Assembly (NCBI RefSeq): GCF_049747295.1
Contig: NZ_JBMHJM010000001.1
Coordinates: forward strand, 2,046,001 to 2,110,000
DNA: 64,000 nucleotides
Origin: Afipia sp049747295
GTDB lineage: Bacteria > Pseudomonadota > Alphaproteobacteria > Rhizobiales > Xanthobacteraceae
Direction: 5' to 3'
Shown: piece by piece, positions 44,252 to 53,240 of the stretch
How the letters are laid out: each line of letters starts with the position of its first letter
How positions within the stretch are numbered: the first letter of the stretch is position 1
Made by a program: the position numbers and the translations under genes
Notes under the pieces: model-generated
Seen by the model: the letters and a program-made list of their open reading frames with translations, nothing else
Told to the model about the DNA's origin: nothing
The model's database searches: none

Positions 44252-47095
44252 ATGACTAATCCCTTGATGACACCGCTTTCATGCTCCGATATTCCGGATG
44301 TCATGGACAATGTTGCGGCCAACCTCCCGCCAGACGTTGAAACTGTTTTCGACAGTGCCCGGATCGCTGCCGCGATCAGCGCGCTTGCCGACAACGCCGG
44401 CAACGACGACATTTTCCGGTCTGCCATGGCCCAGTTGCTCAAGGCCGAACTCGCCGCGGCGCGGGAGGCGGCACAAGCGAAACTGTTGAAGGACCGGCAC
44501 GGACGGCGCTGCGCGGAGTGGCTTTGCTTCGTGCAGGACGAAATCATCCGCCTGCTGTTCAACGCCGCGACCCGGCATCTTTATCATTCGCCCACGCCGT
44601 CCGACTCCGAGCGGATGGCCGTGATCGCCACCGGCGGCTACGGCCGCGGCCTGATGGCGCCGGAGTCCGACATCGATCTGCTGTTCATCCTGCCCTACAA
44701 GCAGACCGCCTGGGGCGAGCAGGTCGCCGAAGCCATCCTGTATTGCCTGTGGGACATGGGCTTGAAGGTCGGGCATGCGACGCGCTCGGTTGATGAATCG
44801 ATCCGGCAGGCGCGTGCCGATATGACCATCCGCACCTCGGTGCTCGAAACGCGCTTCCTGACCGGCGACACCGCGCTTTACGAAGAACTGGTCACGCGGT
44901 TCGACAAGGAAGTCGTGCAGGGCACGGCAGCCGAATTCGTCGCCGCCAAACTTGCCGAGCGCGAGGAGCGCCATCGCCGTGCCGGCCAATCGCGGTATCT
45001 GGTCGAACCGAACGTGAAGGACGGCAAGGGCGGCCTGCGCGACCTGCATACGCTGTTCTGGATCGCCAAATACGTCTATCGCGTCCGCGAAACCGAAGAT
45101 CTTGTCCAGCGCGGCGTGTTCGACGCGCAGGAGTATCGCACCTTCCGCCGCTGCGAGGACTTTCTGTGGTCGGTCCGCTGCAACATGCATTTCCACACGG
45201 GCCGTCCCGAGGAGCGCCTGTCGTTCGAAATGCAGCGCGAGATCGCGCAGCGGCTTGGTTACACCTCGCATCCTGGCATGCAGGATGTCGAGCGCTTCAT
45301 GAAGCACTACTTCCTGATTGCCAAGGAAGTGGGCGACCTCACCGCGATCCTCTGCTCCAAGCTCGAAGACCAGGAAGCCAAACCGGCGCCGGTGCTCAGC
45401 CGCGTGATGGCGCGGCTGCGGCCGGGCCGAAAGCGCGGCCGCGTGCCGGGCGGTGAAGATTTCATCATCGACAACAACCGCATCAATCTCGCCGTCCCCG
45501 ACGTCTTCAAGCGCGATCCCGTCAATCTGATCCGGATTTTCCGGCTGGCGCAGAAGAACAATCTGGCGTTCCATCCGGACGCCATGCGGGCGGCGACGCG
45601 CTCGCTCAATTTGGTCAACCAGAAGCTTCGCGAAAATCCTGAAGCCAACAGCCTGTTTCTTGAGATTCTGACGTCGAACGATGCCGAGACCGTGCTCCGG
45701 CGCATGAACGAAGCCGGCGTGCTCGGCCGCTTCATCCGCGCCTTCGGCCAGATCGTGTCGATGATGCAATTCAACATGTATCATCACTATACAGTGGATG
45801 AGCATCTGCTGCGTTGTATCGGCATCCTTCAGGACATCGAGCGCGGCAACAACGACGAGTTCACCGTCGCCAGCGATCTGATGCGGAAGATCCGTCCCGA
45901 GCATCGCGCGTTGCTCTACATGGCCGTCTTTCTCCACGACATCGCGAAAGGCCGGCCCGAGGATCATTCAATCGCCGGCGCCAAAGTCGCGCGGAGGCTA
46001 TGTCCGCGCTTCGGCTTCAATGCCGCCGACACCGAGTTGATCGCGTGGCTGATCCAGGAACATCTGACGATGTCCACCGTGGCGCAGTCGCGTGACCTGT
46101 CCGACCGCAAGACCATCGAGAACTTCGCGGCTGTGGTGCAATCCGTCGAGCAAATGAAGCTGCTGACGATCCTCACCACCGCCGACATTCGCGGCGTCGG
46201 CCCCGGTGTATGGAACGGCTGGAAGGCGCAACTTATCCGGACGCTGTATTACGAGACCGAGCCCGTACTGACCGGTGGTTTCTCGGAGGTCAATCGCGCC
46301 CAGCGGATCCAGCATGCACAGGCCGAATTCCGCGCCGCGTTTACCGAGTGGCCGGAGAGCGAGCTCAATGCCTACATCGCGCGCCATTATCCAGCCTACT
46401 GGATGAAGGTCGACCTGGCGCGCAAGATCCGCCATGCCCGTTTCGTCAAGGCCAGCGAGGCGAGCGGACACAAGCTGGCGGTCAATGTCGGCTTCGACGA
46501 AGCGCGCGCTGTCACCGAGCTGACGATCCTGGCGCCGGATCATCCCTGGCTGCTGTCGATCATCGCCGGCGCATGCGCGTCGGCCGGCGCCAACATCGTC
46601 GACGCGCAGATCTACACCACGACGGACGGCATCGCACTGGATACCATCGCGATTTCGCGCGAATACGATCGCGACGAGGACGAAGGACGGCGCGCCACCC
46701 GGATCGGCGACACCATCGAGCAGGTGCTGGAAGGCAAACTTCGGTTGCCGGACGTGATGGCGAAGCGCAGCGCCGTGAAGGCCCGCTTGAGGCCATTCGT
46801 CGTCGAGCCAGAAGTCATCATCAACAATCAGTGGTCGGACCGCTACACCGTGATCGAGGTCTCGGGCCTCGATCGCCCCGGCCTGCTCTATCAGCTCACC
46901 ACCGCGATTTCGAAGCTCAACCTCAACATCGCCTCAGCCCACGTGGCGACATTCGGTGAGCGCGCACGCGACGTGTTTTATGTCACCGACCTGCTCGGCG
47001 CCCAGATCACCGCGCCGACACGGCAGGCCGCCATCAAGCGGGCCCTCGTTCATCTCCTCGCCAACGAGGACAACGCCGAAAAGCCTGCGGCCTGA
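44252..47095 (+). CDS. glnD: GlnD, bifunctional [protein-PII] uridylyltransferase / uridylyl-removing enzyme
   Basis: A 947-residue nitrogen sensor that adds UMP to PII when glutamine is low and removes it when high. Domains in order: nucleotidyltransferase with GGYGRGLMAPESDIDLLFI, the PII-uridylyltransferase central domain (LVEPNVKDGKGGLRDLHTLFWIAKYVY), an HD phosphohydrolase domain (VFLHDIAKGRPEDHS), and two C-terminal ACT domains (ELTILAPDHPWLLSIIAG, VIEVSGLDRPGLLYQLTTAI) that bind glutamine. The exact start is uncertain; another ATG at 44222 lies inside the eroded repeat. A long frame on the opposite strand is a shadow. Confidence 0.94.
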   Translation: MTNPLMTPLSCSDIPDVMDNVAANLPPDVETVFDSARIAAAISALADNAGNDDIFRSAMAQLLKAELAAAREAAQAKLLKDRHGRRCAEWLCFVQDEIIRLLFNAATRHLYHSPTPSDSERMAVIATGGYGRGLMAPESDIDLLFILPYKQTAWGEQVAEAILYCLWDMGLKVGHATRSVDESIRQARADMTIRTSVLETRFLTGDTALYEELVTRFDKEVVQGTAAEFVAAKLAEREERHRRAGQSRYLVEPNVKDGKGGLRDLHTLFWIAKYVYRVRETEDLVQRGVFDAQEYRTFRRCEDFLWSVRCNMHFHTGRPEERLSFEMQREIAQRLGYTSHPGMQDVERFMKHYFLIAKEVGDLTAILCSKLEDQEAKPAPVLSRVMARLRPGRKRGRVPGGEDFIIDNNRINLAVPDVFKRDPVNLIRIFRLAQKNNLAFHPDAMRAATRSLNLVNQKLRENPEANSLFLEILTSNDAETVLRRMNEAGVLGRFIRAFGQIVSMMQFNMYHHYTVDEHLLRCIGILQDIERGNNDEFTVASDLMRKIRPEHRALLYMAVFLHDIAKGRPEDHSIAGAKVARRLCPRFGFNAADTELIAWLIQEHLTMSTVAQSRDLSDRKTIENFAAVVQSVEQMKLLTILTTADIRGVGPGVWNGWKAQLIRTLYYETEPVLTGGFSEVNRAQRIQHAQAEFRAAFTEWPESELNAYIARHYPAYWMKVDLARKIRHARFVKASEASGHKLAVNVGFDEARAVTELTILAPDHPWLLSIIAGACASAGANIVDAQIYTTTDGIALDTIAISREYDRDEDEGRRATRIGDTIEQVLEGKLRLPDVMAKRSAVKARLRPFVVEPEVIINNQWSDRYTVIEVSGLDRPGLLYQLTTAISKLNLNIASAHVATFGERARDVFYVTDLLGAQITAPTRQAAIKRALVHLLANEDNAEKPAA

Positions 47096-47099
47096 TCCC

Positions 47100-47639
47100 T
47101 TATTGAGACGTTGCGGATTTGAATGTCGCGCCTTCGTGCTTCAAGAGCCATTGCTTGCGGTTGAGGCCGCCGGCGTAGCCGGTCAGCGACCCGTCCGACC
47201 CGATCAGGCGATGACACGGCACCACAACACTGATCGGATTGGAGCCGTTCGCGAGCCCGACAGCCCGGGCCGCATTCGGAACGCTCAGCCGTCCCGCAAG
47301 CTCGCCATAGCTCGATGTCCGTCCCGCGGGGATGGTCTGCAACGCGGTCCAAACATTACGCTGAAACGGCGTTCCGCCGGTGCGCCACTTGATGGTCGTC
47401 AATTGCTGGAGATCGCCGGAAAAATAACCTTTCAACGCGCTGATCAGACTCTTTGGCGCCGGCGTATCCTCAAGAACAATGTCGCCATAATGCCGTCTCA
47501 GCAAACGGTGCAGCCGGGTTTCGTAGTCGGACCAGTCGAGTGCACGCAAAAAGCCATCGTCATCCGTCACCAGAAGCGCGATGCCGATCGGCGTCTCGAG
47601 CCGGTCGAGGAAAAAACGTTCAGTTGGCTTTGCGGGCAT
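47100..47639 (-). CDS. ogt: Methylated-DNA--[protein]-cysteine S-methyltransferase
   Basis: A 179-residue suicide repair protein that takes alkyl groups from O6-alkylguanine. The acceptor C142 is in VVVPCHRLIGSDGSLTGYAGG; the DNA-binding helix-turn-helix TSSYGELAGRLSVPNAARAVG lies before it. The N-terminal domain is the short Ogt form. The start at 47639 follows AGGGAG; upstream codons in the same frame were rejected. The glnD stop is five bases from its end (convergent). Confidence 0.93.
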   Translation of the reverse strand: MPAKPTERFFLDRLETPIGIALLVTDDDGFLRALDWSDYETRLHRLLRRHYGDIVLEDTPAPKSLISALKGYFSGDLQQLTTIKWRTGGTPFQRNVWTALQTIPAGRTSSYGELAGRLSVPNAARAVGLANGSNPISVVVPCHRLIGSDGSLTGYAGGLNRKQWLLKHEGATFKSATSQ

Positions 47640-47783
47640 GGAAGTCTCCCTGATCTCTGTCTTGATCAAGCATCGCTGCTTTGACGCCTTCTGTCTTGCC
47701 GATTTCCGACAAGGCACGACGCCATCGTATTTTCATGCTGCGGCGTGTAGGTTCCATGCATTCGATCGGCTTGGGGAAGCAAC

Positions 47784-48146
47784 ATGAGCTATGTCGCCAA
47801 TGGTCTCGTCGTGCTGGTCGCGGCGCTGCACTTCTATTTCCTTGTGCTGGAGATGTTTCTCTGGACCAAACCGAAAGGCTTGGCGGCCTTCGGCAACACG
47901 CTGGAGAAGGCCCAGCAGTCCGCTGTGCTGGCGGCCAATCAGGGCCTCTATAATGGCTTCCTCGTCGCCGGACTGATCTGGGGTCTCGTTCATCCCAGCG
48001 CGGCATTCGGCTTTCAGATCAAAGTCTTCTTTCTGCTCTGCGTTATCGTGGCCGGGCTCTATGGATGGTATTCCGTCAGCCGGAAGATCTTGATCGTACA
48101 GGCGCTGCCTGCGCTCCTCGCGCTGATCTTGCTGTGGCTTGCCTAA
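47784..48146 (+). CDS. DUF1304 family membrane protein
   Basis: A 120-residue protein with four predicted transmembrane helices. The family pattern is clear: ALHFYFLVLEMFLWTKPKG, ANQGLYNGFLVAGLIWGL and VIVAGLYGWYSVSRKILIVQALPALLAL. Function unknown; members are small inner-membrane proteins. The ATG follows GGGGAAG. It is divergent from ogt, with 144 bp between. Confidence 0.92.
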   Translation: MSYVANGLVVLVAALHFYFLVLEMFLWTKPKGLAAFGNTLEKAQQSAVLAANQGLYNGFLVAGLIWGLVHPSAAFGFQIKVFFLLCVIVAGLYGWYSVSRKILIVQALPALLALILLWLA

Positions 48147-48169
48147 TCGCCGCCATGCCTAAAGTTGCG

Positions 48170-48184
48170 TTAACGCCCGCTTAA
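48170..48184 (+). promoter_or_regulatory. CtrA box upstream of the class A PBP gene
   Basis: TTAA-N7-TTAA, the full consensus for the alphaproteobacterial cell-cycle regulator CtrA, lies 72 bp before the chosen start of the penicillin-binding protein gene, with a further TTTAAA eight bases after it. Cell-wall genes are common CtrA targets in relatives. The match is exact, but such short sites occur by chance. Confidence 0.45.
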
Positions 48185-48256
48185 CGCGCCTTTAAACCGC
48201 CACCGCTAGCCTGCAAACCACAAGCGACAGTTCAGTGGGGCGTGGGCGTATCGCGT

Positions 48257-50539
48257 ATGGCGTCGGGGCGAAAGAAAAAAGGCGGACGCAAAGAGCCGAA
48301 GTTCGACGGCCCGGCCTCGCTTGACAGCGTTCGCCTCAACGGCTGGGATCGCGTCGGCCATGCTATTGACGACGACGAGCCGCAGCCCAAACGCCGGCGC
48401 GCCAAGCCAATCGACGATGATGATGGTGATGAGGCGCCCCGCGAGCGGCGAACGCGCAACGCGCCGGCACGCAGAGACAAAGAGAGTTCGTCCAGAGGCC
48501 GCTCGCGGTCCCTGCTGGGTCGTCTCGCTTATTGGGGCGTGGTTTTCAGCCTTTGGGGCGTGATTGCCGGCGCCGGGGTCATCGTTTGGGTCGGCGCGCA
48601 GCTTCCCTCCATCCAGTCGCTGGAAATTCCCAAGCGGCCCCCGACGATCCAGATCGCCGCCATGGACGGCAGCATTATCGCGACCCGCGGCGAAATGCCT
48701 GGGGCCAACATGTCGCTGAAGGAACTGCCGCCTTATCTACCCAAGGCGTTCGTCGCCATCGAAGACCGGCGCTTCTACTCACATTTCGGCATTGATCCCA
48801 CCGGCATTGCGCGCGCGATCGTCGCGAATTTGATGCATCGTGGCGTGTCGCAAGGTGGGTCCACGCTGACGCAACAGCTCGCAAAAAACCTGTTCCTGAC
48901 CCAGGAGCGCACGCTCCAGCGCAAGCTGCAGGAGGCCGAGCTCGCCCTTTGGCTGGAGCGGAAATACTCCAAGGCCGAGATCCTCGAACTGTATCTCAAT
49001 CGCGTCTACTTCGGATCCGGCGCCTACGGTGTCGAGGCGGCTGCGCAACGGTACTTCGGCAAGTCCGCGAAGAACGTGACGCTGGCGGAAGCCGCGATGC
49101 TGGCGGGCCTGGTGAAGTCGCCATCCCGTCTTGCCCCCAATCGCAACCCCGAAGGTGCGGAAAAGCGGGCACAGACCGTGCTCACCGCGATGGCGGACGT
49201 CAAATTCATCACCGAGGCTCAGGCGCAAGCTTCAATCGCGCATCCCGCGCATGCCGTGAATCCGGCCGGAGCGGGCACCATCAATTATGTCGCTGACTGG
49301 ATCGGCGAAGTGCTTGACGATCTCGTCGGGCAGATCGACCAGAACATCGTGGTCGAGACCTCGATCGATCCCAAACTGCAAAGCGTCGCCGAAGCAGCCA
49401 TCATCGATGAGCTGGCGACCAAAAGCGTGAAGTTCAACGTCAGCCAGGGCGCTCTGGTCGCGATGACACCAAGCGGCGCGGTGCGGGCCATGGTCGGCGG
49501 CCGCAACTACGCCGAAAGTCAGTTCAACCGCGCGGTCACCGCAAAGCGCCAGCCCGGCTCGGCCTTTAAGCCCTTCGTTTATCTCACCGCTCTCGAAGCC
49601 GGGTTGACGCCGGATACGGTGCGCCAAGACGCTCCGCTTGATGTCAAAGGCTGGAAGCCGGAGAACTACAGCCGCGAGTACTTCGGTCCTGTCACATTGA
49701 CGCGCGCGCTCGCGATGTCGCTCAACACGGTGGCCGTCAGGCTCGGCATCGAGGTGGGTCCCGCGAATGTCGTGCGCACCGCCCATCGTCTCGGCATCGC
49801 ATCGAAGCTCGAAGCCAATGCCTCGATTTCTCTCGGAACATCGGAAGTGTCAGTGACCGAGTTGGTCGGCGCCTATGCGCCATTCGCCAACGGCGGTTTC
49901 GCCGCATCACCCCACGTGGTGAACAGGATCCGCACACCGGAGGGCAAAGTCCTTTATGCCCGCCGCGCCGATCCCCCGCTGAAGGTCATCGATCCGGCCT
50001 ATGTCGGCATGATGAACAGCATGATGCATGAAACATTGGTGACCGGCACCGCGCGCAAAGCCGATATTCCGGGCTGGTCCGCCGCCGGCAAGACCGGTAC
50101 CAGCCAGGATTTCCGTGATGCGTGGTTCGTCGGCTACACCGCCAATCTCGTGACCGGCGTCTGGCTCGGTAACGACGACAATTCTCCGACCAAGAAGGCA
50201 ACCGGCGGCGGATTGCCTGTGGAAGTCTGGACCCGTTTCATGAAAGCCGCGCACCAAAACGTGTCGCCGGTGCCGCTGCCAGGGTCTTATCAGCCGCCTC
50301 AGACCAATGACGGCGGCGGGTTCCTGTCGAGCCTCTTTCCGGGCAACAGCCGCGCGCCGGTCCCTGTTCAGCCAATGGACCGACAGCAACAGATTCAACA
50401 GAGCAGCAATCAGGGCTATCTGCCGCCGCCCCCGAATGCACAGGCTCGACCTCGTGTGACACAAACGTCAACACGGCCTGAGGCGGATTCAGGTCTCGAT
50501 GGCTGGCTGATCGATCGGGTGTTCGGCGGCAGGCGCTGA
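48257..50539 (+). CDS. Class A penicillin-binding protein (transglycosylase/transpeptidase)
   Basis: A 760-residue bifunctional murein synthase. A charged cytoplasmic region (1-88, with poly-Asp and poly-Arg runs) leads to one membrane anchor (about 91-113). The GT51 domain has E169 in AIEDRRFYSHFGID and RGVSQGGSTLTQQLAKNLFLT. The transpeptidase domain shows S435-A-F-K438, S488-L-N490 and K612-T-G. The C-terminus is Pro/Gln-rich. An alternative GTG start five codons upstream was rejected because its ribosome site is too close. Confidence 0.93.
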   Translation: MASGRKKKGGRKEPKFDGPASLDSVRLNGWDRVGHAIDDDEPQPKRRRAKPIDDDDGDEAPRERRTRNAPARRDKESSSRGRSRSLLGRLAYWGVVFSLWGVIAGAGVIVWVGAQLPSIQSLEIPKRPPTIQIAAMDGSIIATRGEMPGANMSLKELPPYLPKAFVAIEDRRFYSHFGIDPTGIARAIVANLMHRGVSQGGSTLTQQLAKNLFLTQERTLQRKLQEAELALWLERKYSKAEILELYLNRVYFGSGAYGVEAAAQRYFGKSAKNVTLAEAAMLAGLVKSPSRLAPNRNPEGAEKRAQTVLTAMADVKFITEAQAQASIAHPAHAVNPAGAGTINYVADWIGEVLDDLVGQIDQNIVVETSIDPKLQSVAEAAIIDELATKSVKFNVSQGALVAMTPSGAVRAMVGGRNYAESQFNRAVTAKRQPGSAFKPFVYLTALEAGLTPDTVRQDAPLDVKGWKPENYSREYFGPVTLTRALAMSLNTVAVRLGIEVGPANVVRTAHRLGIASKLEANASISLGTSEVSVTELVGAYAPFANGGFAASPHVVNRIRTPEGKVLYARRADPPLKVIDPAYVGMMNSMMHETLVTGTARKADIPGWSAAGKTGTSQDFRDAWFVGYTANLVTGVWLGNDDNSPTKKATGGGLPVEVWTRFMKAAHQNVSPVPLPGSYQPPQTNDGGGFLSSLFPGNSRAPVPVQPMDRQQQIQQSSNQGYLPPPPNAQARPRVTQTSTRPEADSGLDGWLIDRVFGGRR

Positions 50540-50571
50540 CCTGCCGCGTGTCCCGAGATTATGTCTCGAGA

Positions 50572-51327
50572 TTATTCCTCGATCCCGTAGCGGTGCAGAT
50601 CATTGCCGTGGGTATCGAGCCACTTCTTGGCGCGCTCGGTTGCCGGGCAGATCCGCGCGACGACCTTCCAGAACCGCGACGAGTGATTCATCTCAACGAG
50701 ATGCGCGACCTCATGGGCTGCGAGGTAATCGAGCACATAGGGTGGCGCGAGGATGAGCCGCCAGGAAAATGACAGCGCGCCGGCAGAGGTGCAGGACCCC
50801 CAACGGCTCGACTGATCGCGGATGGTGATCCGCTTGACCTTGACCCCGAGCATCTCGGCATATCGATGGGATGCATCGGTCAACGCGCGGCGTGCTTCGC
50901 GCTTGAGAAAGTCATGAACCCGACGGTCGATGAACTCGATATCACCGGCAACACAAAGAATCTTCTCGCCGCTGTCGCGGGTATCCGTCCAAACGGTTCC
51001 ACGCTCGCCCGCGCGATGCACGATCCGATGTGGAACTCCACGCAATGGAATTGATGCACCATGCGAAAACGGTGCCGCCTTCGGCAAACCGCCAAGTCGC
51101 GCTGCGATCCAGGCACCATGACGCTGAGCGAAGTCTTTCGCATCGGCCAAATTGCCGCGCGGCGGCATCGTCAAGATGGCTTCGCGCTTGCTTGGATGAA
51201 TACGGAGTGTGTAACGGCGCGCACGGCGATGGCGCCTGAGCTGGACAGCGTAAATCGACGAGCCGATTTTGACGGCAAGGGTGCGAGGTTCGGTGGGACG
51301 GCGGTAAAGGAGAGCACGAAAGGCCAT
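50572..51327 (-). CDS. YgjP-like metallopeptidase domain protein (M48/SprT-like)
   Basis: A 251-residue predicted zinc metallohydrolase of the DUF45/YgjP family. The zinc motif is AAHEVAHLVEMNHSSRFW, with H-E-x-x-H and a downstream histidine, and the block SSRWGSCTSAGALSFSWRLILAPPYVLDYLAAH before it is the family signature. No substrate is known. The start at 51327 gives MAFRALLYRRPTEPRTL but lacks a clear ribosome site; the frame is open for 28 codons upstream. It is convergent with the PBP gene. Confidence 0.85.
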   Translation of the reverse strand: MAFRALLYRRPTEPRTLAVKIGSSIYAVQLRRHRRARRYTLRIHPSKREAILTMPPRGNLADAKDFAQRHGAWIAARLGGLPKAAPFSHGASIPLRGVPHRIVHRAGERGTVWTDTRDSGEKILCVAGDIEFIDRRVHDFLKREARRALTDASHRYAEMLGVKVKRITIRDQSSRWGSCTSAGALSFSWRLILAPPYVLDYLAAHEVAHLVEMNHSSRFWKVVARICPATERAKKWLDTHGNDLHRYGIEE

Positions 51328-51667
51328 GTCAGCGGGTCCGGACAGCAGGAGTTCGCCGGGATTCTGCCATATCCGCCGCCAGTGAAATTCATCGGCGCAA
51401 AAACAAATCATTTGCCCAATATATCGTGGATTTAGGGATTCGCCCTCCCAGATAAGGGGGGTTGAAACACGAAATTCTGATTCATTTTTAAGCTGTTAGG
51501 CCCGCCCGGGACCGGCGGAGAAATTCACTTTTATGGCGCGAATGTGCGCGGCTATTAGCCGTTGAGAATCAAAGCCTTGAGGGAAAGCTGGGGACTCTTG
51601 CGTGGGTAAAATTGCAGAATCCCCAATAAAATATGGCGTTTCCGACGAAATTGGCCTCTCGGGAACC
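51328..51667. other. 340-bp intergenic region downstream of phaZ
   Basis: A/T-rich in its middle part (around 51460-51500). I see no convincing gene, repeat unit or hairpin terminator. The frames that cross it overlap phaZ on the wrong strand or lack a start signal. It may carry the promoter of the YgjP-like gene. Confidence 0.35.
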
Positions 51668-52993
51668 CTATTCCGCCGCCACCAGCGACGGTTTGCTGAG
51701 AGCCGCCGAGTGCATGAAATCCGAGATCCGAGGCACAATTTCAGACTTGAAGCGCGAGCCGTTGAAAACACCGTAGTGGCCAACATCCTTCTGCACATAA
51801 TGAACGCGACGGCTGTCTGGAATCGCGCTGCATAGTCCGTGGGTTGCTTCGGTTTGACCTAACCCCGAGATGTCGTCCTTCTCGCCTTCCACCGTCATCA
51901 GCGCAACGCGTTCGATCTTCGATGGATCGACCGGTTTGCCACGATGCATCATCTCACCTTTCGGCAAAGCGTGCTTCACAAACACCAGATCGACGGTCTG
52001 AAGATAGAATTCGGCGGTCAGATCCATGACTGCGAGGTACTCGTCATAGAATTCGACATGCTTGTCGACGAGATCGCCGTCGCCTTTGACGAGATTGCTG
52101 AACAACCGCTTATGCGCGTCGACGTGACGATCGAGATTCATGCTGACGAAGCCCGTGAGCTGCAGGAACCCGGGATAGACATCGCGCATGAACCCTGGAT
52201 GCGGGAAGGGCACCTTGCTGATGACGTTGTTGCGGAACCAGTCGATGCCCTTCTCTTCCGCAAGGTTGTTGACGGCGGTCGGATTGCGCCGCGTATCGAT
52301 CGGCCCGCCCATCAGCGTCATGGATGTCGGAAAGTAGGGATCTTTCTCCGCTTCCATGATCGAGACCGCTGCCAGAACCGGCACCGCCGGCTGACAAACC
52401 GCAATGACATGAACGTTGCCGCCGAGCACATGCATCATCTCGATGACGTACTCGATGTAATCGTCGAGATCGAACCGGCCCTGCGCGACCGGGACCATGC
52501 GCGCATCCGACCAGTCGGTGATGTAGACGTCGTGGCCCGGCAAGAATGCTTCGACCGTGCCGCGCAACAGCGTCGCATAATGACCCGACATCGGCGCGAC
52601 GATCAGCACGCGCGGCTGCGGCTCACGTAGCGGCTGGCTGAGCTTGCGATCGAAGTGGAGCAATCGGCAGAACGGCTTTTCCCAAATGGTCTTCACTTCC
52701 ACCGGGACACGGACACCGTTGACCTCGGTTTCATGAAGACGCCATTCCGGCTTGCCATAGCGACGGGTGGTGCGCTCGAACAGCTCGCACCCCGCGGCAA
52801 CCGACTTTCCGAATTCCGTAGTGGCGAAAGGGTTGAGCGGATTTTCAAAGACGAGCTTCGTCATATCCGCCAATGCGCGCGCCGGATTGAGCGACGCCTG
52901 CCCCATCTCGTACATCCAATACATATTGGTGGTGAGCGCAGGGCTGGCTTCGGTGGGCAGTTCAGGTGGCCTGCCAAATTCGCCAATCGGCAT
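51668..52993 (-). CDS. phaZ: Intracellular polyhydroxyalkanoate depolymerase
   Basis: A 441-residue alpha/beta-hydrolase that mobilises stored PHB. The probable nucleophile is C200 in IAVCQPAVPVLAA, the C-Q-P motif known as the active cysteine of intracellular PhaZ enzymes. VYITDWSDARMVPVAQGRFDLDDY and TLMGGPIDTRRNPTAVN are family blocks, and GHYGVFNGSRF near the end holds the active-site His. The N-terminal MPIGEFGRPPELP extension before MYWMYEMGQASLNP is common in Bradyrhizobium. Neighbouring regB is divergent, 247 bp away. Confidence 0.94.
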   Translation of the reverse strand: MPIGEFGRPPELPTEASPALTTNMYWMYEMGQASLNPARALADMTKLVFENPLNPFATTEFGKSVAAGCELFERTTRRYGKPEWRLHETEVNGVRVPVEVKTIWEKPFCRLLHFDRKLSQPLREPQPRVLIVAPMSGHYATLLRGTVEAFLPGHDVYITDWSDARMVPVAQGRFDLDDYIEYVIEMMHVLGGNVHVIAVCQPAVPVLAAVSIMEAEKDPYFPTSMTLMGGPIDTRRNPTAVNNLAEEKGIDWFRNNVISKVPFPHPGFMRDVYPGFLQLTGFVSMNLDRHVDAHKRLFSNLVKGDGDLVDKHVEFYDEYLAVMDLTAEFYLQTVDLVFVKHALPKGEMMHRGKPVDPSKIERVALMTVEGEKDDISGLGQTEATHGLCSAIPDSRRVHYVQKDVGHYGVFNGSRFKSEIVPRISDFMHSAALSKPSLVAAE

Positions 52994-53240
52994 GTGACTT
53001 CCTTATTCCCGGTTTCGCACCGCAACATACTGTCGAGAGTGCGACAAACCGTCAATCCACCGAAAGTTCTTTCATGATGGTTATTGGCGGGTAAGCGAAG
53101 AGAAATCGGAAGAATCAACTCAATTCACAAGGCTGGAACAGGTGCGACGATAAGATCATCCGCGAATTCATCGGCTTATGGCAGAGCGAACTGTTCCCTC
53201 CGGTTTGTGACCGGCACTATTCGACGCTAAGGATAACTGA

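Noticed and set aside
44279..45967. A 562-codon open frame on the minus strand inside glnD
   Set aside because: It mirrors the high-GC coding frame of glnD, has no family features, and glnD shows complete domains on the plus strand.
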